This document shows, piece by piece, positions 22,969 through 32,499 of a stretch of DNA of 64,000 nucleotides. Within the stretch, counting starts at the first letter, position 1, and every line of letters starts with the position of its first letter. The position numbers were made by a program, and so were the translations under genes. Source of the DNA: Paenarthrobacter ilicis. Lineage in GTDB: Bacteria > Actinomycetota > Actinomycetes > Actinomycetales > Micrococcaceae. Below the pieces are notes generated by a model, which saw only the letters and a program-made list of their open reading frames with translations, was not told the origin of the DNA and did not search any database. The DNA lies in NCBI RefSeq assembly GCF_016907545.1, contig NZ_JAFBCD010000001.1:2852001-2916000 (forward strand). Direction: 5' to 3'.

Positions 22969-24047
22969 TCGCCGTCAAAACCGGAAGATTTGAACCCCAG
23001 GGCGATATTTATGGCCAGCATATGCTGGTTTTCATTGGCATTCCATGTCAACACAGCCGCGGCCTCCGGCCACACTTCCCCGGCCCGGCGCAGGTTGGCG
23101 ATCTTCACCGCCATCCCCAAGCGGTGGCCACGGTGTCCAGGCGCCACCAGCGTGTCTTCCTGATAGATGATTGCCGGTACCGCTGCGCGGTGTGTCAATA
23201 CTGTGTAGGCGGCCAATTCACCGGTGGCATGATGACGGACTGCCGCCACCAGCGAGTCCACGCCACTGTCCTGCCAGGTGTTCTCTTCCTCCCGGACACG
23301 GGCCGCATCCCAGTACTCCCCCTCCCAGCCCAGGCCGGCAATCGGCACTTCGGTGCTCATGAGGCTCTTGAGCCGGGCAAAAGCGTCCACCAGTTCCCCG
23401 GGGCAACGCCGTTCCCACGTCACCGCACTGTAGCCCTGGGTAAGAAGGATGCACTCCGCCTCAAGCCGCTGCAGCAGTTCTTCCGGGACCGGGATGCCGA
23501 GCATGCTGTTGGTCTCCACCTGTTCCAGCGAATACCCGTGATGCAACGCGAACCGGGTGAAGGGAGAGTCAAGGGGCACACCGCCCGCACCCGATGCGGC
23601 CTCCAACAGGCCCGAGCCCGCGGATTCATGCGGCCCACTGGTGTAGGCGTCAAAGGACGTTCGTCCGTTGTGGGACGCCAGCTGCTCCAGCGCGGAGAGG
23701 ATCGCCGTCCCCCAGCCGCGGCGCCGTGAACCCCTGCTGACAAACACGTCCACGCCCGCCGTCGTCGTATTCTCACTCAGGGGCAACGTGAGGGTCCCAA
23801 AGCCGACAACTTTTCCGCCGCTTCGCGCCAGGAAGACCCTGCGTTCCTCATATCCGTTGCCCCTCCAGAAGCCTGCGGCTTCGGCGAGCGTGGCACAACG
23901 GTCCGTAGTGCCCCAGAGTTCCAGTTCACGGGAAACCGTCAGCTCATGGAAGATCAGGAACTCCCGGGGCATCATCCCGTGGGTCCCGGGAACCTGGATA
24001 GGGTCCAAGGACAGCCCACCGGGGCTGGAAAAGTCCGACGTCGCCAC
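22947..24047 (-). CDS. Double-GNAT acetyltransferase B
   Basis: A 366-residue two-domain GNAT protein starting at GTG (MATSDFSSPG). The first acetyl-CoA motif is SRRRGWGTAIL, the second GHRGHRLGMAVKIANLRRA; both align with the neighbour, so the pair arose by tandem duplication. A start 19 codons earlier exists but abuts the rplKA terminator. A TAGGCT element ends 7 bp before the chosen GTG, so the message may be leaderless, a common arrangement in actinobacteria. Substrate unknown. Confidence 0.8.
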   Translation of the reverse strand: MATSDFSSPGGLSLDPIQVPGTHGMMPREFLIFHELTVSRELELWGTTDRCATLAEAAGFWRGNGYEERRVFLARSGGKVVGFGTLTLPLSENTTTAGVDVFVSRGSRRRGWGTAILSALEQLASHNGRTSFDAYTSGPHESAGSGLLEAASGAGGVPLDSPFTRFALHHGYSLEQVETNSMLGIPVPEELLQRLEAECILLTQGYSAVTWERRCPGELVDAFARLKSLMSTEVPIAGLGWEGEYWDAARVREEENTWQDSGVDSLVAAVRHHATGELAAYTVLTHRAAVPAIIYQEDTLVAPGHRGHRLGMAVKIANLRRAGEVWPEAAAVLTWNANENQHMLAINIALGFKSSGFDGEWQKRVG

Positions 24048-24110
24048 GCACCACAGCCTACGGCTGACGGCATGGTGGGAACAGATCCACGCCCACACCG
24101 GCACACAAAA

Positions 24111-24144
24111 AAGGAACCGCCCGGCGCAAGCCGGACGGTTCCTT
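24111..24144 (-). terminator. Terminator after rplA
   Basis: AAGGAACCG(c)CCGGC-gcaa-GCCGG(a)CGGTTCCTT, a 14-bp stem with one mismatch. On the minus strand it is followed by a T-run, 22 bp after the rplA stop. It separates the rplKA transcript from the GNAT pair. Confidence 0.88.
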
Positions 24145-24165
24145 CAGAGCCAGTGCTCCCGAAGC

Positions 24166-24873
24166 TTACGCGTCGGTGAGGACCTTGGTGACGTTGGGGT
24201 CAACGGTGATGCCGGGACCGAACGTGGTGGCAAGGGTTGCCTTCTGGATGTAGCGGCCCTTGGAAGCGGACGGCTTCAAACGAAGAACTTCTTCCAGAGC
24301 GGCTGCGTAGTTCTCGGCCAGCTTGTTGGCGTCGAAGGAAACCTTGCCGATGATGAAGTGCAGGTTGGAGTGCTTGTCGACGCGGAAGTCGATCTTGCCA
24401 CCCTTGATGTCGTTGACAGCCTTGGTGACATCCGGGGTAACCGTGCCGGTCTTCGGGTTCGGCATGAGGTTACGCGGGCCCAGTACCTTACCGAGGCGGC
24501 CAACCTTGCCCATGAGGTCAGGGGTTGCCACTGCGGCGTCGAAGTCGGTCCAGCCGGCTGCGATCTTTTCGATCAGGTCATCGGAACCAACGAAGTCGGC
24601 GCCGGCAGCGATTGCTGCCTCAGCCTTGTCGCCCGTTGCGAAAACGAGGACGCGGGCGGTCTTACCGGTGCCGTGGGGCAGGTTGACGGTGCCACGAACC
24701 ATCTGGTCAGCCTTACGCGGGTCAACGCCCAAACGGAAAGCTACCTCAACGGTTGCGTCGAACTTGGAAGGGTTGGTGTCCTTCGCGAGGGTGATGGCCT
24801 CAACCGGGGCGTAAACCTTGCCTGCCTCGATCTTGGCTACGGCTGCCTCATATGCTTTGCTGCGCTTTGCCAT
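24166..24873 (-). CDS. rplA: 50S ribosomal protein L1
   Basis: L1, 235 residues, forms the mobile L1 stalk on 23S rRNA and is known in other bacteria to repress its own operon. It starts [20 protein letters not shown]; the upstream in-frame extension is non-coding. The conserved [11 protein letters not shown] and [17 protein letters not shown] segments are present. It is 129 bp downstream of rplK. Confidence 0.98.
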   Translation of the reverse strand: MAKRSKAYEAAVAKIEAGKVYAPVEAITLAKDTNPSKFDATVEVAFRLGVDPRKADQMVRGTVNLPHGTGKTARVLVFATGDKAEAAIAAGADFVGSDDLIEKIAAGWTDFDAAVATPDLMGKVGRLGKVLGPRNLMPNPKTGTVTPDVTKAVNDIKGGKIDFRVDKHSNLHFIIGKVSFDANKLAENYAAALEEVLRLKPSASKGRYIQKATLATTFGPGITVDPNVTKVLTDA

Positions 24874-25002
24874 GCTGCTTATTCTCCTTGTGCAGTTGTG
24901 GTCTGCGGACCGCGCGGGGCCCTGCCACAGTCGGGGATCCGGCAAGGATCCGCCGACATTTCAATGTTCAAATGCCAGTTGCCTGGCGGGTGAAAGCTGG
25001 GA

Positions 25003-25434
25003 TCAGCCCTCTACCGTGATGCCCATGGAACGGGCGGTGCCGGCGATGATCAGGGCAGCAGCCTTGATGTCGTTGGCGTTGAGGTCTTCCATCTTGGTGG
25101 AAGCAATCTCTTCAACCTGTGCCTGGGTCAGCTTGGCGACCTTGACGGTGTGCGGGGTAGCCGAACCCTTGGCGACGCCTGCAGCCTTTTTGATGAGCTC
25201 TGCAGCCGGCGGGGTCTTGGTGATGAAGGTGAAGGAACGGTCCTCGTAAACCGTGATTTCAACCGGGATAACGTTTCCGCGCTGGGATTCCGTTGCAGCG
25301 TTGTACGCCTTGCAGAATTCCATGATGTTGACACCGTGCTGGCCAAGCGCAGGACCGATCGGCGGAGCCGGGTTAGCGGCACCTGCCTGGATCTGCAGCT
25401 TGATGAGGCCGGTGACCTTCTTCTTGGGAGCCAA
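25003..25434 (-). CDS. rplK: 50S ribosomal protein L11
   Basis: L11, 143 residues, binds the GTPase-associated centre of 23S rRNA; it is the docking site region for thiopeptide antibiotics and is required for RelA activation. The N-terminal domain carries the Pro-rich [17 protein letters not shown] segment and the C-terminal domain the rRNA-binding helix. First gene of rplK-rplA, downstream of nusG. Confidence 0.98.
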
Positions 25435-25564
25435 TGTAGGGTCCTTCTCTCAATAGCTTCCTGGGGCACAGGAGCGCGTCCCAGGTTTTTGGCCGCCATG
25501 GCGAGGCGACCGGCCGCTTCAGGCCTGCTAAGCGGGCAGGCATGAAGCGAAATTTTGGAATCAG

Positions 25565-26431
25565 CTAGATCTTGGTGACCTGGTTGAATGCGAGCGTCAC
25601 GGGGGTTTCGCGCTCGAAGATCGAGACCAAAACCACAAGGGTCTGGGACTCGGGCTTGATCTCGGAGATCGTTGCCGGGAGGGTCTCGAAGGGACCTTCC
25701 TTGACGATGACCGATTCGCCGACCTCGAAGTCGACAGCAACAGGAGCCTGGTTCTGTTTGTTGACCGGCTTGCCCTGCTCTGCCTGCTCTTCTTCGAAGA
25801 CCGGGGCAAGCATGGAGAAGACCTCATCCAGGCGCAGCGGAACCGGGTTGTGGGCGTTGCCCACGAAGCCGGTGACACCGGGAGTGTGGCGGACGGCGCC
25901 CCAGGAAGCGTCGGTCAGGTCCATGCGGACCAGGACGTAGCCGGGAATGCGCACGCGGTTGATAACCTTGCGCTGCGCGTTCTTGATCTCGACGACCTCT
26001 TCCATGGGCACCTGGATTTCGAAGATGTAATCTTCCATGTCCAGGGTCTGGATGCGGGTCTCAAGGTTGGCCTTCACGCGGTTCTCGTAACCGGCGTAGG
26101 AGTGGATGACGTACCAGTCACCCTCCTGGCGGCGCAGCTTGCCCTTGAACTCCTCAGCGGGATCCACGGGGGCTGCAGCAGCAGCGGCAGCCAGGGCGTC
26201 GCCGTCGGAATCCTCCGCAGCTTCGTCCTCGTCTGCAACATCGCCGGACGCGTCGTCGGACTCGTCGTCAACGTCAGCCTCGAAAGCCTCTTCGGAATCG
26301 ACGGCGTCGGCAGATTCGGGCGCAGTGAAATCAGCCTCGGACTCTTCCGCAGCCTCGACTGCGGAATCTTCCGTGCTTTCAGCGGGCTCTTCCAGCTCAG
26401 TCCCGTTTACCTCGAGCTCCTGCTCAGACAC
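25565..26431 (-). CDS. nusG: Transcription antitermination factor NusG
   Basis: NusG, 288 residues from a GTG start ([14 protein letters not shown]) preceded by AGGAG; an ATG ten codons earlier lacks a ribosome-binding site. The first ~95 residues are an extremely acidic Glu/Asp/Ala/Ser extension without a fold. The NGN domain follows ([20 protein letters not shown]) and then a KOW domain ([20 protein letters not shown]). It contacts RNA polymerase and links it to Rho or ribosomal S10. Long acidic tails are known in actinobacterial NusG. Confidence 0.95.
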   Translation of the reverse strand: MSEQELEVNGTELEEPAESTEDSAVEAAEESEADFTAPESADAVDSEEAFEADVDDESDDASGDVADEDEAAEDSDGDALAAAAAAAPVDPAEEFKGKLRRQEGDWYVIHSYAGYENRVKANLETRIQTLDMEDYIFEIQVPMEEVVEIKNAQRKVINRVRIPGYVLVRMDLTDASWGAVRHTPGVTGFVGNAHNPVPLRLDEVFSMLAPVFEEEQAEQGKPVNKQNQAPVAVDFEVGESVIVKEGPFETLPATISEIKPESQTLVVLVSIFERETPVTLAFNQVTKI

Positions 26432-26534
26432 TTGGTCTCCTGCTTCCTCATTGCCTAACATGCCTATTTAAATGGCTCAATTCCGCAAACCCCGTCAATC
26501 CCAAGGAATTGACACAGTTTGCGGACAGATCCGC

Positions 26535-26816
26535 TTAGCGGTCCGTGATGCCTGACCCACCGAAGACCCAGCTGGCACCAGTCCCGAAGGCGATGTCCAG
26601 CAGGCTGACGATGACCATCATGATGGCTACGAACACCAGCACCACGAGCGTGTAATTGATCAGTTCCTTGCGGGTAGGGGCAACAACCTTCTTCAGTTCG
26701 CCAATGACCTGGCGGACGAAGAGTGCAATACGGGCGAAGAAGCCGCGATCGGCTTTCTTGGCGGGACGGCCCTTTGAGCTGCTGGCAGCTGTTTCGGTCA
26801 CCTGGTCCTCACTCAC
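26535..26816 (-). CDS. secE: Preprotein translocase subunit SecE
   Basis: SecE, 93 residues with one C-terminal membrane helix (INYTLVVLVFVAIMMVIVSLL) and the conserved cytoplasmic amphipathic segment VIGELKKVVAPTRKE. It is the essential partner of SecY. A GTG start is used. The order tRNA-Trp, secE, nusG, rplK, rplA is the standard bacterial arrangement. Confidence 0.96.
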   Translation of the reverse strand: MSEDQVTETAASSSKGRPAKKADRGFFARIALFVRQVIGELKKVVAPTRKELINYTLVVLVFVAIMMVIVSLLDIAFGTGASWVFGGSGITDR

Positions 26817-26896
26817 CTTGCAAAGTTGTTGACCCGACTCTGATCAGAGCCATGGTTGCTGCGCGTGTTCCGGCGTTTCCGCCGGAACAGCTTGCG

Positions 26897-26969
26897 CAGG
26901 GCAGACAGGACTCGAACCTGCAACCTGCGGTTTTGGAGACCGCTGCGCTACCAATTGCGCCACTACCCT
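26897..26969 (-). tRNA. tRNA-Trp (anticodon CCA)
   Basis: A 73-nt cloverleaf. The acceptor arms AGGGTAG and CTGCCCT pair (one T.G), the D-loop has the AATTGGTAGC pattern, the anticodon loop is TCTCCAAAA with CCA, and the T-arm contains GGTTCGAGTCC. The discriminator is G and the CCA end is not encoded. It lies 80 bp before secE and is probably its cotranscribed first element. Confidence 0.97.
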
Positions 26970-27032
26970 ATGGATTAGATCCATGTTTCAGGCCGCACTT
27001 CAGCCTGTGGTGCTTTTCAACACCGGTGAACC

Positions 27033-27062
27033 AGTCTACGCAAGAACTTCGCGATAGTCGAA
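27033..27062 (-). promoter_or_regulatory. Candidate tRNA-Trp/secE/nusG promoter
   Basis: On the minus strand, TTCGAC and TAGACT are separated by 18 bp. A start point would fall about 55 nt before the mature tRNA 5' end. The -10 is the same hexamer as for rpsL and tuf. Confidence 0.6.
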
Positions 27063-27224
27063 CCGGCTCATTTGCGGGCTTTTCGGGGCCTTTCCAAGCA
27101 TGTGACAGGCATTATCAGTCACAAAGCCAAGCAGTCACCCGGGAGCTCCGCAGAACAGCATAAGGTAGTTTACGTCGAATCCCATCATCCAGCCCACGAG
27201 CTGCCTGCGAAGAACGGTCCATAG

Positions 27225-28454
27225 ATGTCTGCCGGAACAACTGCCGCCCGCATTTCACAGCGAATCTCCGCCATTGCCGAGTCCGCCACCCTTGCCGTTG
27301 ATGCCAAGGCCAAGGCACTGAAGGCCGCGGGTCGCCCCGTGATCGGATTCGGTGCCGGCGAGCCCGATTTCCCAACCCCCGACTACATCGTGCAGGCCGC
27401 CATTGAGGCCGCAAGCCAGCCGAAGTACCACCGCTACTCCCCCGCGGGCGGCCTTCCTGAACTGAAGAAGGCCATTGCGGACAAGACGCTCCGCGATTCC
27501 GGCTACAAGGTTGATCCCTCCCAGGTCCTGGTGACCAACGGTGGCAAGCAGGCCGTGTACAACACGTTCGCAACCTTGGTGGACCCGGGCGACGAAGTCA
27601 TCATTCCCACCCCGTTCTGGACCACCTATCCGGAGGCCATCCGCCTTGCCGGAGGCGTGCCGGTTGAGGTGTTCGCCGGTCCGGAGCAGGGCTACCTGGT
27701 CACTGTGGAGCAGCTTGAAGCCGCAGTGACGGACAGGACCAAAATCCTGTTGTTCGTCTCCCCGTCCAACCCCACCGGCGCCGTCTACAGCCCCGAGCAG
27801 GTAGCGGAGATCGGCAAATGGGCTGCCTCCAAGGGACTCTGGGTTGTTACCGATGAGATCTACGAGCACCTGACCTACGACGGCGTGGAGTTCACTTCCA
27901 TCGCCACGGCTGCTCCGGAACTGGGCGACAAAGTGGTCATCCTCAACGGCGTAGCCAAGACCTACGCCATGACCGGTTGGCGTGTGGGATGGATGATCGG
28001 CCCTGCCGACGTCATCAAGGCGGCAACCAACCTGCAGTCGCACGCGACGTCGAACGTCTCCAACATCATGCAGATCGCCGCTGCCGCTGCCCTCACGGGA
28101 CCGCTGACCGCCGTCGACGAGATGAAGGTGGCCTTCGACCGCCGCCGCAAGGCGATCGTGGCCGGCCTCAACGCGATCGAAGGCGTTGAATGCCCGACGC
28201 CGACCGGCGCCTTCTACGTCTACGCGGACGTTCGCGGCCTGCTGGGCAAGGAATTTGAGACCTCCAACGGTCCTGTCCGGCCGCAGACTTCGGCTGAACT
28301 TGCCACCCTGATCCTGGACGAGGTTGAAGTTGCCGTGGTTCCGGGCGAGGCATTCGGTCCCTCCGGTTACGTCCGCCTCAGCTACGCACTGGGTGATGAC
28401 GACCTCGCCGAGGGTGTACGCCGCATCCAGGAGTTCCTGGGCAAAGCCAAGTAG
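27225..28454 (+). CDS. PLP-dependent aspartate-type aminotransferase
   Basis: A 409-residue class I aminotransferase, cytosolic. The PLP lysine is K245 in [16 protein letters not shown]. Other class I marks are [14 protein letters not shown] and the [12 protein letters not shown] loop. The product resembles bacterial aspartate aminotransferases of subgroup Ib that make aspartate and oxaloacetate from glutamate partners, but other amino donors cannot be excluded. It is monocistronic, opposed to the secE block and closed by a strong terminator. Confidence 0.9.
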   Translation: MSAGTTAARISQRISAIAESATLAVDAKAKALKAAGRPVIGFGAGEPDFPTPDYIVQAAIEAASQPKYHRYSPAGGLPELKKAIADKTLRDSGYKVDPSQVLVTNGGKQAVYNTFATLVDPGDEVIIPTPFWTTYPEAIRLAGGVPVEVFAGPEQGYLVTVEQLEAAVTDRTKILLFVSPSNPTGAVYSPEQVAEIGKWAASKGLWVVTDEIYEHLTYDGVEFTSIATAAPELGDKVVILNGVAKTYAMTGWRVGWMIGPADVIKAATNLQSHATSNVSNIMQIAAAAALTGPLTAVDEMKVAFDRRRKAIVAGLNAIEGVECPTPTGAFYVYADVRGLLGKEFETSNGPVRPQTSAELATLILDEVEVAVVPGEAFGPSGYVRLSYALGDDDLAEGVRRIQEFLGKAK

Positions 28455-28469
28455 CAACCCGCCAACACC

Positions 28470-28504
28470 AACGCTCTTCCACCTGTGGCAGGTGGAAGAG
28501 CGTT
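28470..28504 (+). terminator. Terminator after the aminotransferase gene
   Basis: A perfect 15-bp stem (AACGCTCTTCCACCT / AGGTGGAAGAGCGTT) with a 5-nt loop, 16 bp after the stop codon and followed by cgtgttt. It can also serve the convergent response regulator gene. Confidence 0.88.
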
Positions 28505-28565
28505 CGTGTTTAAGCGACGGGATGTGGGAGAGGGAAGCGGAAAGCCGGCGGGATGTGAGAGAGGG

Positions 28566-29240
28566 TCAGAGGAGGCGGCGTTCCGCGGCCCATTTGGTGA
28601 GCTCGTGCCTGCTGGAAAGCTGGAGTTTGCGCAGCACGGCCGAGACGTGGGTTTCCACAGTCTTGATGGAGATGAACAGCTCCTTGGCAACTTCCTTGTA
28701 GCTGTACCCGCGGGCAATGAGCCGCATGACTTCCAATTCACGGGCGGACAACTTATCCAGCTCATCGTCGGCAATATCGGCCGGAGCCGTCCCGAAGGCG
28801 TCCAGCACAAAGCCTGCCAAGCGGGGCGAGAAGACAGCGTCGCCATCGGCCACCCGGATCACGGCATCGGAAATTTCCTTGCCGGAAATGGTCTTGGTGA
28901 CGTAGCCGCGGGCACCTGCCCGGATCACGGAGACAACGTCCTCCGCGGCGTCGCTGACACTCAGGGCAAGAAAGCTCGTGGTCCCCAACAACGCCGTTGA
29001 TCCTGCGATGACTTCCCTGCCTCCGCCACCCAATCCGCCGGGCAGGTGGACGTCAAGCAGCACCACCTCAGGGCGGGCCCCGGCAATAACGGCGATAGCC
29101 TGTTCCACCGTTCCGGCCTCTCCCACCACGTCCATGCGGCCGTCGAGGTCAGCCTTGAGGCCGGAGCGGAAGATCGTGTGATCGTCCACGATCACCACGC
29201 GCACCCGGCGGCCTGCGCCGCCTTCAGGGATGTTGGTCAT
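28566..29240 (-). CDS. LuxR-family (NarL-type) response regulator
   Basis: A 224-residue two-domain regulator. The receiver has the acidic pocket VDDHT and the phospho-acceptor D63 (LLDVHLPGG). The C-terminal GerE/LuxR helix-turn-helix begins at LSARELEVMRLIARGYSYKEV and ends KTVETHVSAVLRKLQL. Its start overlaps the stop of the histidine kinase gene by ATGA, so the two are made together as a pair. The likely target is the divergent PspC gene. Confidence 0.93.
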   Translation of the reverse strand: MTNIPEGGAGRRVRVVIVDDHTIFRSGLKADLDGRMDVVGEAGTVEQAIAVIAGARPEVVLLDVHLPGGLGGGGREVIAGSTALLGTTSFLALSVSDAAEDVVSVIRAGARGYVTKTISGKEISDAVIRVADGDAVFSPRLAGFVLDAFGTAPADIADDELDKLSARELEVMRLIARGYSYKEVAKELFISIKTVETHVSAVLRKLQLSSRHELTKWAAERRLL

Positions 29241-30592
29241 TGCTTCGCGTCTCCATTCTGCGCTTCATTGCTTCGCTGTTCGCCGGCGTCCTGGTTTTCC
29301 GAGGGAAGCCCCAGGCGGACTTCTGTTCCATCGCTGCTGCTGATGATCGCCGCGGTACCGCCGTGGCGCTTCATGCGGCCAATGATCGATTCCTTGACTC
29401 CCAGCCGGTCATCCGGCACTGCCTCCGGGTCGAAGCCGGGACCACGGTCCTTGATGAAGATCTCCGTGCCTGAGGCGGTGTTTTCCAGGTACACGGACAC
29501 TGTTCCGCCTCCGTGCCGGGCGGCATTGAGCATGGCTTCCCGGGCGGCTTGGACCAGGGCCTCATGCCGGTGGGTCACTTCAGTGTCTCCCACCGTGACC
29601 ACTTCCACTGCATGGCCGTGCGAGTCCTCGACGGCGGCCGCCACGGCTTTGATGCGACCGGCCAGGAGGCCCGACTCCTTGGCAGCATCACTGAAGAGCC
29701 AGGCACGGAGTTCACGTTCCTGCGCCCGGGCCAGCCGGATGACATCCTGTTCCGAGCCAGCCCTCCGCTGGATGAGGGCCAGGGTTTGGAGAACGGAGTC
29801 GTGCAGGTGGGCAGCGATTTCGGCGCGTTCAGTCTCCCGGACGCGGCCGGCCCGCTCGGTCTCCAGGTCCTTCCAGAACTTCAACCCCCAGGGCAACAGG
29901 ACCAGCGCCACACCGCCAAGCACCGCCACGGATGCCAGCAACGCCAGCCAGGTCTGCTCCCACGATCCCGAACCGGACACCATCACCAGCACACCGGCAA
30001 CCACCAGGGCCAGGCCTGCGGCCAGGCGTACCCACCCGCCGGCCTGATCGGCCTTTGTCTTGTCCACCAGCCCTGCCCGCCGGGTTTCATCGAGCTGCAT
30101 CCAGGCGATGGCTGCACCGCCCAGGATGGCAGCGACGGGTATCAGGGTTCCCAACGGTACGTCCACGCCAAACTGCCGGGCAATGAGGATCACGGCCACC
30201 ATCAGCAGCGCTGCACCGAGGAGGATCTCCTTGCCGTAGTGAATCCGCCGCAAGGACAACCGCGACGACCCGGCGGTCCCGTTCCCCCAACCACCCGCAG
30301 CCGGGGCCGGGGTCTCACCGGCGCCGGCGACCGGCGGCAGGCTCACGGAAGGAGCAATGGGCGACGCCGGACGGCGGGCATTGCGTTTAGCGCTCTCATC
30401 CGCTGTAGGGACCATGGTCCACAACCATGCGTAGAGGGCAAAGCCGGCACCGCCGGCCAGGCACGCAAGGACCATTCCCCAACGGACGTACTTGACCGGC
30501 CATCCCAAATGAACGGCCAGCCCGCTGCAGACGCCGGCAATCACGCGGTCGCTGCTGCGAACCAGCACGGGGCGCTCCATAGCCGTTGTCAT
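29237..30592 (-). CDS. Sensor histidine kinase with N-terminal PspC domain
   Basis: A 451-residue kinase if begun at the ATG that follows GGATGGG; TTG and ATG starts lie four codons up- and downstream. The N-terminus is a PspC domain (RSSDRVIAGVCSGLAVHLGW, then an LYAWLW helix), followed by four or more membrane spans. HisKA_3 follows, with the phospho-accepting His in IAAHLHDSVLQTLALIQRR, then the ATPase N-box (REAMLNAARHGG) and G-boxes. It lacks a large extracellular loop, so it probably senses membrane state directly, like the LiaS/PspC-type intramembrane-sensing kinases. Confidence 0.9.
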   Translation of the reverse strand: MTTAMERPVLVRSSDRVIAGVCSGLAVHLGWPVKYVRWGMVLACLAGGAGFALYAWLWTMVPTADESAKRNARRPASPIAPSVSLPPVAGAGETPAPAAGGWGNGTAGSSRLSLRRIHYGKEILLGAALLMVAVILIARQFGVDVPLGTLIPVAAILGGAAIAWMQLDETRRAGLVDKTKADQAGGWVRLAAGLALVVAGVLVMVSGSGSWEQTWLALLASVAVLGGVALVLLPWGLKFWKDLETERAGRVRETERAEIAAHLHDSVLQTLALIQRRAGSEQDVIRLARAQERELRAWLFSDAAKESGLLAGRIKAVAAAVEDSHGHAVEVVTVGDTEVTHRHEALVQAAREAMLNAARHGGGTVSVYLENTASGTEIFIKDRGPGFDPEAVPDDRLGVKESIIGRMKRHGGTAAIISSSDGTEVRLGLPSENQDAGEQRSNEAQNGDAKQ

Positions 30593-30651
30593 GTACCCAT
30601 CCAAACACGGATCACCGACGCCCCGGGCAGTATGAGGGCACTGTTCGGGGG

Positions 30652-30676
30652 TCCCTCAGGGATCATTCAGGGTATC
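30652..30676 (+). promoter_or_regulatory. Candidate response-regulator site before the PspC gene
   Basis: TCAGGG occurs twice with starts 11 bp apart (one helical turn), the first inside the palindrome TCCCT-c-AGGGA. It sits in the 126-bp divergent region between the PspC-kinase gene and the PspC/LiaF-like gene, about 50 bp before the latter's start. Binding by the neighbouring LuxR-type regulator is an inference. Confidence 0.4.
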
Positions 30677-30718
30677 CCCCAGTAGAGGAGGTACAGCGTC
30701 TGACGGCAGGATCGAAGT

Positions 30719-32137
30719 ATGAACGCGAACAGCATGAATCCCGAGGAACCCGGAACGCCTGGCACGCCCAGTGGATCCGGCTCCAGCGCCTACCACGGCG
30801 CTGACGCTGCACCCGGCGAATCCCAGCAGAACTTCTTCGACTGGATCCGCAACCTGGGCATCCGCCGCGGACCGGACCGCTGGGTGGGCGGCGTGGCCAG
30901 CGGCGTGGCCCACCGGTTTGGAATCGACCCGGTGATCGTCCGCGGCATCTTCATCGTCCTGGCAGTCTTCGCCGGAGTGGGGGTTCTCCTGTACGGCCTG
31001 GCATGGGCGCTCCTGCCCGAGCCCGACGGCCGCATCCACGTCCAGGAGGCAGCTGCCGGACGCTGGTCCAGCGGCATGACCGGCGCCCTGATCGCCACGA
31101 TCATTGGACTTCCCAGCCTGGGCCGGGGCTTCTGGGGCTGGGGATGGAACGGGCTTCCGGGACTTTTCTGGACACTCTTCTGGGTGGGCGGCACCGGATA
31201 CCTGATCTATTACCTGGTTCAACGCAACAAGGCCTCCAGGACCATGCCGCCCGCGGGGCAGGGTGCCGGCGCGTCAACGGCCACGGCATCCACTGCGCAT
31301 ACGTACACGGCATCCACTGCGCCCACCTACACGGCCTCCACCAATACCGGTGTCCCGGTGTACGGGCCAACGTTCGGCCAGTCCAGCCCGCCCAATCCAT
31401 CAGGCCCGTCCAATCCATCCGGCCCGTTCAATCCATCGGGCCCACGGCCGCCCTCCGGCCCCACTCCCCCGCGCAACTTCCAGCCCAAACCCGCCGCACC
31501 CAAGCGTCAGGGGCCGGGCGCGGCGATCGTGGCAGTTTCCGCCGGAGCGGCATTGTTGGTGGGGGGAACGCTGAAGGCCCTGGACGCCGGAAATGTGATC
31601 GACCTCGGAAACTCCGTCAACGCGGTGGTCTTCGCCTCCGGCGCCGCGGTACTGGGCCTGGGGATTGTGGTTGCAGGACTCCGCGGGCGCACCTCAGGAT
31701 TTCTCGGTTTCCTGGCAGTGGTGGCACTCATCATCGGCGGAATCTTCAATCTGATGCCCAGGAACGGCGATCGCTTCACGTTCCATGATGTGAACTGGGC
31801 GCCCACCAGCGTGGACCAGGCACGGACGGGCATCAACATCACCGGCTCACAGGGAAGGCTCGACTTGAGCAAACTGACCTTGGCAGCGCCCCTGACGTCG
31901 CCGGTGACGATTCCTGTTGACGCCACGGCCAGCAACGTCACGGTAGTCATCCCGGACAACGTTCCGGTTGAGGTCAGGGCCGATATGACCTTCGGAAACC
32001 TCAACGAGCGCGGTTCCGACCGCGGCGGCCGGTTCCAGGACGACACCACCATGTACAACTCCGGCAAGCCCGGGGCCACCCTCGTGGTGGAGATTGACGG
32101 CACGTTCAGCAACGTGACCATTCAGGGAGGAAACTGA
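30719..32137 (+). CDS. PspC protein with LiaF-like C-terminal domain
   Basis: A 472-residue membrane protein. A PspC domain follows a short tail (RGPDRWVGGVASGVAHRFGI, about residues 55-100). One further hydrophobic span and a low-complexity linker come next, rich in TAST and NPSGP repeats. Then come three membrane spans, and a C-terminal domain from LDLSKLTLAAPL to the end with the beta-rich LiaF/DUF2154 look (TIPVDATASNVTVVIPDNV). It probably reports envelope stress to the PspC kinase; the domain combination supports this but the direction of control does not follow from sequence. Confidence 0.85.
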   Translation: MNANSMNPEEPGTPGTPSGSGSSAYHGADAAPGESQQNFFDWIRNLGIRRGPDRWVGGVASGVAHRFGIDPVIVRGIFIVLAVFAGVGVLLYGLAWALLPEPDGRIHVQEAAAGRWSSGMTGALIATIIGLPSLGRGFWGWGWNGLPGLFWTLFWVGGTGYLIYYLVQRNKASRTMPPAGQGAGASTATASTAHTYTASTAPTYTASTNTGVPVYGPTFGQSSPPNPSGPSNPSGPFNPSGPRPPSGPTPPRNFQPKPAAPKRQGPGAAIVAVSAGAALLVGGTLKALDAGNVIDLGNSVNAVVFASGAAVLGLGIVVAGLRGRTSGFLGFLAVVALIIGGIFNLMPRNGDRFTFHDVNWAPTSVDQARTGINITGSQGRLDLSKLTLAAPLTSPVTIPVDATASNVTVVIPDNVPVEVRADMTFGNLNERGSDRGGRFQDDTTMYNSGKPGATLVVEIDGTFSNVTIQGGN

Positions 32138-32138
32138 C

Positions 32139-32450
32139 ATGAGCACCAACGAATCCCAACCCACACCGGAACTCAAGCAGATCCCGCTGACGCCACCTCT
32201 GGAGCCGGCCTTCAAGGCAGAGTCCCCGTCCGACGTCGAACCCCGGCGTGCGCGGATCGGCACCGTGGTCTGGGGAGCCGTGGTGATTGTCCTGGCAGTC
32301 CTGGTGATCATCTCCACCCTGGGCTGGGTCAGCCTCAACGGCACCTACGTCTTGATCGGCCTCATGATTGGCGCAGGCGCGGCCCTGGTGGTTGGCGGAC
32401 TCCTGGCCGCACGCAAAGGCAAGTCCACCACCGGACGCCCTGCGCCGTGA
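32139..32450 (+). CDS. Small two-span membrane protein
   Basis: A 103-residue protein starting one base after the preceding stop codon. It has a charged, Pro-rich N-terminal tail and two hydrophobic helices (IGTVVWGAVVIVLAVLVIIS and YVLIGLMIGAGAALVVGGLL). No family was recognised. Tight coupling places it in the PspC envelope-stress operon. Confidence 0.8.
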   Translation: MSTNESQPTPELKQIPLTPPLEPAFKAESPSDVEPRRARIGTVVWGAVVIVLAVLVIISTLGWVSLNGTYVLIGLMIGAGAALVVGGLLAARKGKSTTGRPAP

Positions 32451-32499
32451 CCATGCCCAACCACGTGACAAAGAGACCACAACAAGGAAGTGTGTAGCC

